A stretch of DNA of 43,686 bases from Verrucomicrobiota bacterium (GTDB taxonomy: Bacteria; Verrucomicrobiota; Verrucomicrobiia; Limisphaerales; JADLHS01). The stretch is from NCBI GenBank assembly GCA_008933055.1, contig WBXK01000003.1:1-43686 (forward strand), in the 5' to 3' direction. Position numbers and translations under genes: made by a program. Numbering within the stretch: position 1 is the first letter of the stretch; each line of letters begins with the position of its first letter. The notes under the pieces were generated by a model. That model searched no databases. It worked only from the letters and a program-made list of their open reading frames with translations, and was not told the origin of the DNA. Below, one piece after another: positions 9,076 to 19,800 of the stretch.

Positions 9076-10566
9076 ATGGTAAAGAAAGTTCACCGCAAAA
9101 ACTTTATGCAAACATCACATTTGAAAACAATCGCCCCTGTCCTGATCGCACTGACTTCACTCGCCAGTCTCGATGCCACCGCCGAACCCGCGCTTACTAT
9201 TTACAACCAGGGCTTCGCCGTCGTGCGCGACGCCGTGCCGCTCGATCTTAAATCCGGTGTCAACGAAGTCAGATTTGCCAACGCCACTGCGCATCTGGAA
9301 CCGGACTCAGTCATCCTTCGCGACCCGTCGGGCACGCGCACCTTGCAAATCCTCGAACAGAATTACCGCAATGATCAGGTGTCACAGGCGTTGCTGCTCT
9401 CGCTCAACGAAGGTAAAACTATTGATTTTCAGAACGAACGCATGAAGGACAACACCATCGCACGTGAAATCATCCCAGGCAAAATCATACGTAGCGGTTA
9501 CGTGACCCGCGGCAGCGAAACACAACCGATCATTGAAGTTAACGGTAAGTTGCAATTCACCCTGCCCGGCGAACCACTATTTCCTAGCCTCGGCGATAAC
9601 ACCATTCTTCAACCCACATTGAACTGGATCTTGCGCGCCGACAAACCCGGTAAACTCAAAGCCGAAGTCAGCTACGTCACTGAAGGGTTCACGTGGAAAT
9701 CGGACTACAACCTCGTCGCGCCGGCAAAAGGCGACACCGTTGATCTCATAGGTTGGATTACGATGGATAATCAGAGCGGTAAAACCTTTGAGAACGCCAA
9801 GATCAAATTGATGGCGGGTGATGTGAGTAAGATTCAACCTCAACGAAACCGTAATGAAATGAGAATGTACGCCGCCAAAGCGATGGTTGCCGACGAGATA
9901 CAATCGACCGTCTCAGAAAAATCCTTCGATGAATTCCATCTCTACACCTTGGCGCGAGCCACTACACTGCGCGACCGCGAAACGAAACAAGTCGAGTTCG
10001 CCCGAGCAGAGTCTGTGAAAGCTCCCGCCGTTTACATCTACGACGGCGCGGAAGGTTCCGGCTTCTACGGCGGACGCAACAACGACCCCGGCTACGGCAC
10101 ACAATCCAACAAGAAAGTCTGGGTCTATCGCGAATTTGTGAACTCGGACACGAACAAACTTGGCATCGCCTTACCCAAAGGCAAACTGCGCTTCTATAGG
10201 CGCGGCGACGACGGACAGTTGGAGTTCACCGGCGAGAACGAGATTGATCACACCCCGCGCAACGAAACCATCCGGGTCAAGACCGGCAACTCCTTCGACC
10301 TTGTCGGCGAACGAAAACCCACCGACTTCAAGACCGACCAATCTGACAAATGGATGACCGAAACTTTTGAGATCAAACTACGCAACTATAAGAAAGAAGC
10401 CGTGGAGATCCGCGTGGCCGAACACCTCTATCGCTGGAAAAACTGGAACATCACCGCGAAGTCTGATGAATTCAAAAAGACCGACGGCCAAACAATCGAG
10501 TTCCGCGTACCGGTGAAGCCCGATAAAGAAAAGACGATCACCTACACCGTGCATTATTCTTGGTGA
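9076..10566 (+). CDS. Secreted DUF4139-domain protein
   Basis: This 496-residue protein has a signal peptide (hydrophobic APVLIALTSLASLDATA ending near residue 36) and a body with the hallmarks of DUF4139 (mucoidy inhibitor-like) proteins: an N-terminal ALTIYNQGFAVVRDAVPLDL, a central LNWILRADKPGKLKAEVSYVTEGFTWKSDYNLV, and a C-terminal beta-rich part ending in EKTITYTVHYSW. The function of the family is not established. An alternative start at Met11 (9106) gives a more typical signal peptide. It is monocistronic: rpsL lies upstream in the opposite direction, and a bidirectional terminator lies downstream before convergent smc. Confidence 0.85.
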   Translation: MVKKVHRKNFMQTSHLKTIAPVLIALTSLASLDATAEPALTIYNQGFAVVRDAVPLDLKSGVNEVRFANATAHLEPDSVILRDPSGTRTLQILEQNYRNDQVSQALLLSLNEGKTIDFQNERMKDNTIAREIIPGKIIRSGYVTRGSETQPIIEVNGKLQFTLPGEPLFPSLGDNTILQPTLNWILRADKPGKLKAEVSYVTEGFTWKSDYNLVAPAKGDTVDLIGWITMDNQSGKTFENAKIKLMAGDVSKIQPQRNRNEMRMYAAKAMVADEIQSTVSEKSFDEFHLYTLARATTLRDRETKQVEFARAESVKAPAVYIYDGAEGSGFYGGRNNDPGYGTQSNKKVWVYREFVNSDTNKLGIALPKGKLRFYRRGDDGQLEFTGENEIDHTPRNETIRVKTGNSFDLVGERKPTDFKTDQSDKWMTETFEIKLRNYKKEAVEIRVAEHLYRWKNWNITAKSDEFKKTDGQTIEFRVPVKPDKEKTITYTVHYSW

Positions 10567-10574
10567 CAGGAGCA

Positions 10575-10589
10575 TCGAGCATTGCTCGA
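10575..10589. repeat. Small perfect hairpin next to the shared terminator
   Basis: TCGAGC (10575-10580), loop ATT and GCTCGA (10584-10589) form a perfect 6-bp stem. It starts 8 bp after the DUF4139 stop and 14 bp before the larger terminator stem, giving two hairpins in a row. Confidence 0.55.
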
Positions 10590-10600
10590 CCTGACAATGA

Positions 10601-10633
10601 AAAAGGGCGGGCTATTAAGCCCGCTCTTTCGTT
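10601..10633. terminator. Bidirectional terminator between the DUF4139 gene and smc
   Basis: Arm AGGGCGGGCT (10604-10613), loop ATTA, arm AGCCCGCTCT (10618-10627) with one G-U pair. It is flanked by A-rich sequence on the left (AAAA at 10601-10604) and T-rich sequence on the right, so it can terminate both convergent genes. Confidence 0.85.
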
Positions 10634-10657
10634 TGTAATGATTCGCTGCAATCAAAC

Positions 10658-13600
10658 CTATACTGACGGCTGTGTCCCAGTCACATTAGCAGTGGCAACC
10701 TGAGCCAAGATAGCAATGTCCATCGTTTCCTCCCGCCGATGCGGAGCGTCTTCCTCCTTGTCCACCGGATTGGGCATTGGTGTTTCGAGGCTGCGCATCG
10801 GCGTCGTTCCCGTTTCCGTCACCGGCTGATCGGCAACCTTGTGGAACTTCACGCTCACAATCTTGCTTACGCCGTGTTCTTCCATCGTCACGCCATAAAG
10901 CACGTCGGCCATGCCGATGGTGCGCTTGTTGTGGGTAATAATGATGAACTGCGAGTGATTGATGAACCGTTGCAACACGCGGATGAAACGGTTGATGTTC
11001 GATTCGTCCAGAGGCGCGTCCAATTCGTCCAGAACGCAAAACGGACTCGGCTTCACCTGGTAGATCGAAAACAGCAGCGAAACCGCCGTCATCGTCTGTT
11101 CACCGCCGGACAACAGCGTGATAGTCTGCAGCTGCTTGCCCGGAGGCTTCGCCACAATCTCAATGCCGGATTCGAGCACGTCGTTTTCATCCGTCAAAAT
11201 CAAATCCGCTTTGCCGCCGCCGAAGACTTCGGTGAACATCAGCCGGAAGTTGTCGCGAATCTGCGTAAACGTCGCCAGGAACATCTCCTTTGTCTGCGTG
11301 TTGATGCGATTGATGACTTCGAGCAACTGCGCCTTGGCCGAAACCAGGTCGTCGTGCTGCGTGGTGAGAAATTGATGACGTTGCTCGGTCTCTTCGTATT
11401 CCTCGATGGCCACAAGATTCACCGGTCCGAGATCATCCAGCTTTCGCTGCAACTCTTCTACCTGTTTTGCCACAGCGTCCCAATCCGTGCCCGCGCCGCT
11501 ATGCGCCATCTGCTCGGGCGTGAGCGTTTCCACCATAGCGGGTCCTTCGTCCGCGTAGGTAATGGTGATGCACTCGCTGCGGATGTCGTCGAGATTGAGA
11601 TGATACTTCTGCTGGGTGCGCTCACGGAGATTCTGAGCGGTCATGTTTTTCTGCGCCAATTCGATCTCAATCGTGCCGCGTGATTCCTGCAGCTGCGTCA
11701 ACCGCCGCCGTTGCTCGCGCAGCGTTTCGTCGCGCGTATGCACCTCTGCCTCCTGCGTCCGCTTCTGCTCATACAACTCCGACGCCTGGGCATTTACTTG
11801 TTCGCGGTCGTGGGCGAGGTGGGAGATCTTGGCCTGCGATTCCGCAATCTCCGATTCCGCCTGCGCCTTGCGCGCGATGAATGAAGCAATCTCGCCCTTA
11901 CGCTGCTCAATGACTTGCCCAAGTTCGCGCACGCGTTGTTCAAGCGATTGCACCTGTTGCCGGAAGGAGGCCGACATCTGCTCCTCGGTCGCCAGCGAAA
12001 CCTTGCTTTCGGTCAACGTCGCCGTCGCGGTGTCTCGATGGTGGCGCGCGGCCTCAAGTCCACCTGTGAGTGTGGCGAGCGTTTCCTGCGTCGCATGCTC
12101 CTTGGTGGCGAGGATTGTGGCGCGCTCGATGAGTTGCGAGCGTTTGTCGTTTCCTTCCTTTTCCTGCTCCGCCAAACTCGTGACTTCGTAAACGACCGTC
12201 TCAATCTTTTGACGCAGCAAACGATTGGAGTTTTGCAGCGCATTGAACTCTCCTTCGCGCGTCGCGATGGCGACCTCTTGCTGGCGCAATTCGGTCTGCG
12301 CTTCCTGTAAACTCGCCTGCAATTCGGTCTGTTCGCTCAAAAGCGCACCCCGCTTGCGGCTCGCTTCAGCAACTTTCTCCTGCAATTCAGCAACACTTGT
12401 CTCCAGTTCGGCAATCTGATTCTTACGACCGAGAATCGAAGACGGCGCTTTGCTGTTGCCGTTTCCGTTGAGATAACCGCCAGTGTAAATGCCGTGACGA
12501 TTCAGCAAATCCCCACCAATCGTCACGAAGTCGCAGCCCGCGTGACCGTTCTGGATCTGCGCCGTCGCCGTGGAAAGATTCCCCGCGATGAACGTGCGAC
12601 CGAGCAATGACTTCAATAGATTTTCCACCGAGGGATCAGTCCGCACGACGCTCAACGCATGAACAATCTCGCCTTCGCCCAGAGTCTCCTCCGACAACGC
12701 CCCGGCAGCCGGCGACATTTCGCCAGTGAAGGAGAGCTGGCTCTCATCGGTATGTTTGATGGACAAAGCCGCAACACTAGCGCGGCCCGCCTTGGTGTTC
12801 GCGAGATCGGAAAGAATCTGCTGCGCCGCCTCAGGTTGCTCGGTGAGCACGAGCTGGAGGTTATGACCGAGCGCGTTCTCGATCGCGATGACGTATTGAT
12901 CCGGCACGCGGATTCGATCTGCTAGCGAACCAATGACTGACTGCGACTTGCGCAACGCCGCCACCGCTCCCGCGCTGAAACCTTCATGCGAACCTTGAAG
13001 TTGTTCTAGAACGTTGAGCCGGGAACGCTTTTCCGCCTGTTGCTGCAAAAGCTTATCCTGCTCCGCGCTGGATTGTTGCATCTCCACCTGCAATTCCTTT
13101 AAACGCGCTTGACGTTGCTCGACCGAGCCGCGCGTGCTGGCCACGCTGAGCTTGTCCGTCTCAACATTGGCCGCGAACATCTCCAACCTCGCTTCAAGAC
13201 TGACGCGCTCCTCTTCGAGCTGAATCTTCTCGGTAGAAAGTTTTTCAAGCCGAACCACATTGCCCTGTTTCTGCAGATCGAGAGCGTTGATTTGGTTGCG
13301 GACGCGAGTCAAATCCTGTGCCGCAGCAAACGCCTCGGACTGCGCTTGGCGCAATTGTTCCTGCCCTTCGCGAATCTCCTGCTCCACCTGCTGCAACGCG
13401 GCCTGACGAACCTTCAATTCCTCGCGATGCGTGGCGAGTGTTGCTTCAGAAACCGCCATGCGCTCTTTCACAGAGGCGAGTTCGTTCTCGGCAAAACCGC
13501 GACGATTCTCCGCCTCAGAGATATCCAACATCGCCTTCGTGTTTTGCGAGGCGAATTCCGCGAGGCGCTCTTCATTGAACTGCACGCGGCTCTCGTGGCG

Positions 13601-14512
13601 ATCGATCTCGCTCTTGAGTTCCTGACCGCGCTGCTGGGCAACGCCGATCTCATGCTCGAGCTCGGACAGACGTTCGCGCAATTGACCTATCTCGTCTTCA
13701 AAGCGCAGCACATCCGCCGAACCAGTTTCAATCTCGCTACGAAGATTTTCCACCGTGGCTTGACGATCTCGAATCTCACCGAGCAATACGTCGAGTTGAT
13801 GCCGTGCGAGTTGCGTATCGAGATGTTGCAGTTCGATCTGGATTTGTTTGAAGCGCCGCGCCTTGCCGGCCTGCCGTTGCAGCGAACCGATCTGACGTTT
13901 CACTTCCTTGATCAAATCCTGAACGCGCAATAAATTTTGCTCCGTGGCTTCGAGCTTGCGAAGTGACTCGCGCTTTTGCGATTTGAACTTCGTGATCCCA
14001 GCGGCTTCTTCAAAAATCGTACGGCGATCTTCCGGCTTGGTGGAAAGGATCGCCGTGATATTGCCTTGGGCCATGATCGAATAACTCGTCTTACCCATGC
14101 CCGTGCCCATGAAAAGTTGCTGCACGTCTTTTAACCGGCACGGCGTACGGTTGATGAAGTATTCACTACCGCCGTCGCGGAAGACACGACGCGTGAGCGT
14201 GACTTCGTTGTAGGAAAGCTCAATGCCCGCCGCACGTAATTGTTCCTGATCCACTTCGCCGATAGTGAGCGAAACTTCCGCCATGCCGACAGGCTTGCGT
14301 CCGTCCGTGCCGTTGAAGATCACGTCGGCCATTTCGCCACCGCGCAGAGCCTTGGCCGATTGCTCGCCGAGCACCCACCGGATTGCATCGGAGACATTCG
14401 ATTTACCGCAACCGTTCGGCCCAACAATCGCCGTGACACCGGGCTGAAAATTCAAGGAGGTCTTGTCCGCGAAGGACTTGAAACCCAGAATTGTTAAATT
14501 CTTGAGATACAT
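10658..14512 (-). CDS. smc: Chromosome segregation SMC ATPase
   Basis: SMC is the ATPase arm of the condensin-like complex that organises and helps segregate chromosomes. Walker A GPNGCGKS is at residues 31-38, long Gln/Glu/Arg-rich coiled coils flank a central hinge (around LGHNLQLVLTEQPEAAQQIL and GGDLLNRHGIYTGGYL), and the C-terminal head has the signature TLLSGGEQTM and Walker B FCVLDELDAPLDE. The ATG at 14512 gives the standard start MYLKNLTILGFKSFADK and 1284 residues; the frame is open 29 codons further upstream without conservation. A roughly 70-residue C-terminal tail after the head (rich in Thr/Pro/Glu) is not part of the usual fold. It stands alone and ends at the shared terminator. 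Confidence 0.96.
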   Translation of the reverse strand: MYLKNLTILGFKSFADKTSLNFQPGVTAIVGPNGCGKSNVSDAIRWVLGEQSAKALRGGEMADVIFNGTDGRKPVGMAEVSLTIGEVDQEQLRAAGIELSYNEVTLTRRVFRDGGSEYFINRTPCRLKDVQQLFMGTGMGKTSYSIMAQGNITAILSTKPEDRRTIFEEAAGITKFKSQKRESLRKLEATEQNLLRVQDLIKEVKRQIGSLQRQAGKARRFKQIQIELQHLDTQLARHQLDVLLGEIRDRQATVENLRSEIETGSADVLRFEDEIGQLRERLSELEHEIGVAQQRGQELKSEIDRHESRVQFNEERLAEFASQNTKAMLDISEAENRRGFAENELASVKERMAVSEATLATHREELKVRQAALQQVEQEIREGQEQLRQAQSEAFAAAQDLTRVRNQINALDLQKQGNVVRLEKLSTEKIQLEEERVSLEARLEMFAANVETDKLSVASTRGSVEQRQARLKELQVEMQQSSAEQDKLLQQQAEKRSRLNVLEQLQGSHEGFSAGAVAALRKSQSVIGSLADRIRVPDQYVIAIENALGHNLQLVLTEQPEAAQQILSDLANTKAGRASVAALSIKHTDESQLSFTGEMSPAAGALSEETLGEGEIVHALSVVRTDPSVENLLKSLLGRTFIAGNLSTATAQIQNGHAGCDFVTIGGDLLNRHGIYTGGYLNGNGNSKAPSSILGRKNQIAELETSVAELQEKVAEASRKRGALLSEQTELQASLQEAQTELRQQEVAIATREGEFNALQNSNRLLRQKIETVVYEVTSLAEQEKEGNDKRSQLIERATILATKEHATQETLATLTGGLEAARHHRDTATATLTESKVSLATEEQMSASFRQQVQSLEQRVRELGQVIEQRKGEIASFIARKAQAESEIAESQAKISHLAHDREQVNAQASELYEQKRTQEAEVHTRDETLREQRRRLTQLQESRGTIEIELAQKNMTAQNLRERTQQKYHLNLDDIRSECITITYADEGPAMVETLTPEQMAHSGAGTDWDAVAKQVEELQRKLDDLGPVNLVAIEEYEETEQRHQFLTTQHDDLVSAKAQLLEVINRINTQTKEMFLATFTQIRDNFRLMFTEVFGGGKADLILTDENDVLESGIEIVAKPPGKQLQTITLLSGGEQTMTAVSLLFSIYQVKPSPFCVLDELDAPLDESNINRFIRVLQRFINHSQFIIITHNKRTIGMADVLYGVTMEEHGVSKIVSVKFHKVADQPVTETGTTPMRSLETPMPNPVDKEEDAPHRREETMDIAILAQVATANVTGTQPSV

Positions 14513-14791
14513 ATTGTATGAGGTTTTAACGAAACCAAACTGGTTGTGCCCTGTAAAGCGAAAACCACACGCTATTGTGGCCACGCCCACCGACTGCACA
14601 ACTAATTGGTGAGGAGCCGAGATTGGGCGTCGTGCGATTGGGCTATTACTTCCCTACTTTTCCCACAACTTTGCCGACGAAAACCGTTTTACGCCTGTGC
14701 GTCGGATCCCGCAATAGTTTTGTTGAAAAATCCTCAACTAGTTCTGCGGATGCTGTTATCTTGAGGCCACAGACGCGCTGAACCGACTCAC

Positions 14792-15073
14792 ATGAAAGTA
14801 AATCCAAACAACGAAGTGCCGTTCACAGTACCGCGACCGAGCAAAGCGACACCGCCCGAGCGCTCAAGCGACAACGGCACGCCAAACTTCGTCGCGAAGA
14901 ACAATCTCGCTCAACAACTCGCGTCTACACTCGACGTTCGCGCTGATGAAGTTGTCCGCGCCAAGACGCTCATTGCTGATGCGGATTATCCCGACGACAA
15001 AACCATCCGCGCCGTGGCTCAACAGATTGCAGATATGATTCAACCACCTTTGGATGTGGGCAACCAAGTTTAA
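14792..15073 (+). CDS. Small FlgM-like (anti-sigma-28-like) protein
   Basis: The 93-residue protein has a disordered, Pro/Ser-rich N-terminal half and a C-terminal segment (LDVRADEVVRAKTLIADADYPDDKTIRAVAQQIADM) whose spacing resembles the C-terminal FlgM helix pattern (R-x-x-x-V then a short turn with Tyr and a final helix). FlgM holds the flagellar sigma factor inactive. No flagellar or sigma gene is in the window, so the assignment is by pattern only. It lies 81 bp upstream of the TIGR03790 gene on the same strand. The 279 bp upstream, shared with smc, holds no gene or RNA I can identify. Confidence 0.55.
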   Translation: MKVNPNNEVPFTVPRPSKATPPERSSDNGTPNFVAKNNLAQQLASTLDVRADEVVRAKTLIADADYPDDKTIRAVAQQIADMIQPPLDVGNQV

Positions 15074-15138
15074 ACGCCCACACCTGCTTCCGAAACGCAG
15101 TGAATTCTTGACGGCGCACAAAGCCAGCAACACGCTTA

Positions 15139-15145
15139 CGGAGGT
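15139..15145 (+). promoter_or_regulatory. Clear Shine-Dalgarno site fixing the TIGR03790 start
   Basis: CGGAGGT lies 9 nt before the ATG at 15155. It is one of the few strong Shine-Dalgarno matches in the window and supports this start. Confidence 0.7.
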
Positions 15146-15154
15146 TATCACAGC

Positions 15155-16786
15155 ATGAAGATATTTTTGTCCTTGGTTGCAGTGCTGATCAGCATCTGCA
15201 ACTCCTTCGCGGTAAATCCCGGAGATGAGGTCGTGGTCATCTATAATTCGCGCCTAGCTGAGTCCAAAGCGCTGGCAGAGTTTTATGCGCGCAAACGCAA
15301 AGTGCCCCTGCAACAAGTCTTCGGCCTCAACATCACTAACGGCGAGGAGATGTCGCGGGAAGAATTTCGCAATGAATTGCAACGTCCGCTCGCGAAAAAG
15401 CTCGAAGAACTCAACCTCTGGCGCACAGGACGCGGCGAACTCCCCGGAACGAACGGCACGCGCTTAAGCGTCATACGCAAGGTCATTGAGTCCAAGATCC
15501 GTTACGCTGTTCTCTGTTATGGCGTGCCACTTAAAATCCGGAAAGACACCACAATTACTGAAGTTGATGAAGCCACGATGCGGCCGGAGCTACGTCGCAA
15601 CGAGGCCGCCGTGGACAGCGAGCTCGCGTGCCTGCCCTTGACTTATTCGGGCTACAGGCTTGCTGGGCCACTTCTGAACAATCTTTACAGCACGACGAAT
15701 GCGAGTTTGTTGCATCCGACGAATGGCATATTGATCATCGCACGGCTCGACGGGCCGACGCCTGCAATCGCTCGCGGACTCGTTGAGAAAGCGTTGCAAG
15801 CCGAGGCCGAAGGTTTTTGGGGACGCGCCTACTTTGATCTCCGCAACATCGCTGATCCAAACTACAAGGTCGGTGACGAATGGATCCGCAACGCATCGCA
15901 AGTCGCCCAACTCGTCGGATTCGATACGGTCGTGGATGAAAATGCCGATACTTTTCCTGCAAGTTTTCCGCTGAGCCAAGTGGCGATCTACATGGGATGG
16001 TATCGCGAAAATGTGAGCGGACCGTTCCTGCTGCCGAAGGTCGAGTTTATGCCTGGCTCATTCGCGTATCACCTGCACTCGTTCAGTGCATCGTCGCTTC
16101 GTGTCACGAATCACAACTGGGCCGGTCCGCTTCTCGCCAAAGGCGTCACTTGCACCATGGGCACAGTGGACGAACCCTATCTCACCGGCACGCCGGATGT
16201 CGGTGCGTTCGCCGGACGCTGGATGTATTTTGGATTTACGTTCGGCGAGGCAGCGTGCGCGTCTCAGGCAATGCTTTCCTGGCAAACGACCGTCGTTGGG
16301 GATCCGCTCTATCGTCCATTCGGAAAAAACGCACAAGAAGTTCACCAATCACTCATCGCGAGTAAAAGCAGGTTGCTGGAATGGTCCACAATTCGCCTCG
16401 GCAATCTCAGTCGCAACCAAGGCATGAGCGCGGCGGAACTTGCCGCTATCATTGAAGACATGCCACTGACGAAGGAAAGTGCGGTCTTGACGGAAAAACT
16501 CGCCGATCTTTACGTCGCCCAAGGCAAGCCCGCTTCGGCCATTGCGGCGTACGAACGCACACTCACGCTTGATCCCACGCCGCAACAACGCATCCGACTC
16601 CGCCTGACTCTTGGAGAGAAATACGTTACCGCAAAGAACGACGAGCTAGCGCGCAAGAGTTACGAGAAGCTACTCGAAGAAAATCCTGATTACACTGACG
16701 CCATAGTCATGCGCAAAAAAATTAACACGCTTACGCCGATGCCGCTGATTAATAAAGACTCGAATGACCGCGGCGAGAAACATTGA
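15155..16786 (+). CDS. TIGR03790-family secreted protein with C-terminal TPR repeats
   Basis: A 20-residue signal peptide (MKIFLSLVAVLISICNSFAV) precedes a domain of the TIGR03790 type, a family of unknown function common in Verrucomicrobia, Planctomycetes and Acidobacteria. Recognisable parts are GDEVVVIYNSRLAESKALAEFYARKR near the start, the central YAVLCYGVPLKIRKD, and a later SFAYHLHSFSASSLR and GTVDEPYLTGTPDV. Residues after about 430 form helical TPR-like repeats (ALADLYVAQGKPASAIAAYERTL type), which probably mediate protein contacts. It is exported and its role is unknown. It follows the FlgM-like gene and precedes the SNF2 helicase by 33 bp. Confidence 0.85.
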   Translation: MKIFLSLVAVLISICNSFAVNPGDEVVVIYNSRLAESKALAEFYARKRKVPLQQVFGLNITNGEEMSREEFRNELQRPLAKKLEELNLWRTGRGELPGTNGTRLSVIRKVIESKIRYAVLCYGVPLKIRKDTTITEVDEATMRPELRRNEAAVDSELACLPLTYSGYRLAGPLLNNLYSTTNASLLHPTNGILIIARLDGPTPAIARGLVEKALQAEAEGFWGRAYFDLRNIADPNYKVGDEWIRNASQVAQLVGFDTVVDENADTFPASFPLSQVAIYMGWYRENVSGPFLLPKVEFMPGSFAYHLHSFSASSLRVTNHNWAGPLLAKGVTCTMGTVDEPYLTGTPDVGAFAGRWMYFGFTFGEAACASQAMLSWQTTVVGDPLYRPFGKNAQEVHQSLIASKSRLLEWSTIRLGNLSRNQGMSAAELAAIIEDMPLTKESAVLTEKLADLYVAQGKPASAIAAYERTLTLDPTPQQRIRLRLTLGEKYVTAKNDELARKSYEKLLEENPDYTDAIVMRKKINTLTPMPLINKDSNDRGEKH

Positions 16787-16819
16787 GCCAACGGCCTCGC
16801 CAATATCATATTTATAGCA

Positions 16820-19800
16820 ATGTCGCTTGAACTCACTGAAGCACTATTGCAGAAAGCTGCCGGTTGGGATGTAGTGAAACGCGCCCGCGCCTATCTCCAG
16901 CTCGGGCAGGTGCTGAGTTCCTACTGGCAACCGCCCCTTCTACGCGGCGTAGTGCAGAACGACGCCGTCTCGTTCCGCGCATCGATGGTCATCAAGAACG
17001 AGATAGACATAGAAAACCTGTGCAATTGTCGCGACGCGCGCGAGTGGGGAAAGATTTGCGCGCACGGCGTGGCGGTGGCGTTGCATTGGATCGAGGCACA
17101 AAAGCCGAATGCAGCAATCGCCCCCGCTTTAGGTCACACGACCAGCAGCGTTCCGAAAGCCAAGCCGCCGAAGAATCGAGCCTTATCCCTCCAACGCAGT
17201 GCGACCGGCGAATCAGCCGAATTGTTCTTCATCCTCCCCCCGAACTTTGAGCAAGCCGTCTTTCGTGGGAAAGTCATGGTGGTGTTTGAAGCAAAATGGG
17301 GCGGCGGCCGTTGTCCGCTGAACGCATTGCCAAAAAACCGGGCATTCGCCTTCTCCGCGCAGGACAATGCAATAATTGAATGCATTGAAAGTTTTGCCGA
17401 GGGCGAAACTCCGGCTCTGCTACAATTGGACGCTAAAGACTTCGCCGTGTTGTTGCCGCTGCTGGCCGAACACGAAAACATAACGATTGGCAAAGACAGC
17501 AAAGTCACAGTGTCACGCTCGACGTTCAAACTGCCTCTAAGAGTGACGCTGGAGGGGAATGGCGAAATTGTTTTTGCGCTAAAAGAGAAAGTCGGAACGT
17601 TCTCATTTGTTGGCGATTGGGTTTGGCACAAACAGACCTTGCAACCGCTCGGTTTGCCTGCCGTCGCCCAGAGCGTTCTGCTAGCGCCAGTGCGGATACC
17701 GCGCTCGCAAGTGCCGATGTTCCTGAGCCAGCATTGGCCGCAACTCCAGGCTGCTGGTGGCGTGGATACGAATTTCAAGCTGGAAGATTTCACCCTTGAA
17801 CCGCAAGCGCCGCGCTTTGTGTTGTCGCTGCGCGGCGGGCTGGCGCAACTCGGCGCATTGCTCCAGTGCGCCTACGGCTCGCGCACCATGACCGTGGGAG
17901 TGACCGCATCCGACGAAGGCGTCTGGCTGCCCGACCCCGATGTGCCGACGCGCTACTCCACGCGCGACTTTAACGCCGAGCGTGCGGCGCTGGCGCGCTT
18001 GCAACGCAGCGGCTTCATCGGTCCGGACGGTCAGGGCAAGTTGCAACTCACCGGCCAGAGTGGCGTGTTGAATTTCTTTGCCCGCGAATTCCCAAAGTTA
18101 CGACGCGAGTGGAGCGTGACGCTCGACGAACAGTTGGAGAATCGCACGCTGAAGAACATCGAGCGCGTCGAGCCACAGTTTCAGATCACGTCATCCGGTG
18201 TGCAATGGTTTGATCTTGGCGTGGTGTTCGCATCAAGCGGCGGCGAAACTTTTTCGGCGGCGGACATCCAGCGACTGGTGCTGTCCGGCCAAAGGCACAC
18301 GCGCTTGAAGAACGGCAAGATGGCGGTGATTGATACTAGTGCGGTTGAAGAATTACAGGAAGTGCTGCTCGATTGCGCACCGCAACAGAACGCGCAGGGC
18401 TATCGTATCAACAGCAAGCAGGCAGGCTTTCTGGAAGCAACGTTGCGGCAGCACGGCGATTGGAAGATGCAAGCGCCCGCCGCTTGGCGCGATCGCGCGG
18501 CCAAGCAAAGCGGCGAGGCAAAACTAGAATGCCCCCCGCTCGGCGATCTGGAAGGCGTGCTGCGTCCTTATCAAAAGCAAGGCGTGGCGTGGCTGGGTTT
18601 TCTGCGCGAGAACCGCTTCGGTGGGATTCTCGCCGACGAAATGGGCTTGGGCAAAACGCTACAAGCATTGGCGTTCTTCAACTCCCTGGGCGAAACCAAA
18701 TCACAACCGCATCTCATCGTTTGCCCGACGAGCCTCGTGTTCAACTGGGTAGCGGAGGCGAAGAAGTTCACGCCCGGACTGAAGGCTTTGGCGTTGCAAG
18801 GGCCGGATCGTCATGCGTTGTTTGACCAAATCGCCACGAGCGACATCGTAGTGACGAGTTATGCGTTGATCCGACGCGATGCCGAAAAGTATCGCGAACT
18901 GGAGTTCGATACCGTGGTGCTCGACGAAGCGCAGCACATCAAAAATCGTCAGACACAGAACGCACAAGCCGTGAAATTGGTGCGAGCGCAACATCGGCTC
19001 GTGCTCACGGGCACGCCGCTGGAAAACTCCGTGCTCGATCTCTGGTCCATCTTCGACTTCCTAATGCCCGGGTATCTCGGCACGGCTCAGGATTTCCGCG
19101 AACGCTACGAGTTGCCCATCGCGAAAGAGAAGAATCTCGAAACGCAGAAGCGGCTCGCGCGGCGGCTGCGCCCGTTCATGTTGCGGCGTCTGAAGAAGGA
19201 CGTGGCGGCAGATTTGCCGGCGAAACTGGAACAGATTTCGTTCTGTGAACTGACGCCCGATCAGCGCAGCGTTTATCAACAAGTCATCCAAGCGAGCCGC
19301 AAGGAAGTGTTGGAGGCCGTCGGCGCGCAAGGCATCGCCAAAAGTCGCATGGTAGCTCTAACGGCGTTGTTGCGGTTGCGGCAAGTGTGCTGCGATCTGC
19401 GCCTGCTGAAGTTGGAGAACGTGAATCCCGCCAATGCCTCCGGCAAACTCGAGATGTTCGGTGAACTGCTAGAAGAAGCAATTGATGGCGGCCATCGCGT
19501 GCTCGTGTTCAGCCAGTTCGTTGGGATGCTGTCTTTGTTGAAAGAGCGACTCGAGCAGGAAGGCGTTGAGTATTGTTACCTCGACGGCTCAACCACCGAC
19601 CGTGCCGCAGTCGTGGAGAAATTCCAGTCCACGACAACAATCCCATTGTTCCTCATCAGCCTCAAAGCGGGCGGCGTCGGCCTAAACCTCACGGGCGCGG
19701 ACACGGTGGTTCATTTCGATCCGTGGTGGAATCCGGCGGTGGAAGATCAAGCCACGGATCGCGCGCACCGCATCGGTCAGACGAAGGTGGTGACCAGCTA

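Noticed and set aside
14513..14599. Longer smc start at 14599
   Set aside because: SMC proteins begin close to MYLKNLTILGFKSF; the upstream residues are not conserved.
14513..14791. Possible small RNA in the smc/FlgM-like intergenic region
   Set aside because: Only a small GTTGA/TCAAC inverted repeat is visible; no terminator or known RNA pattern was found.
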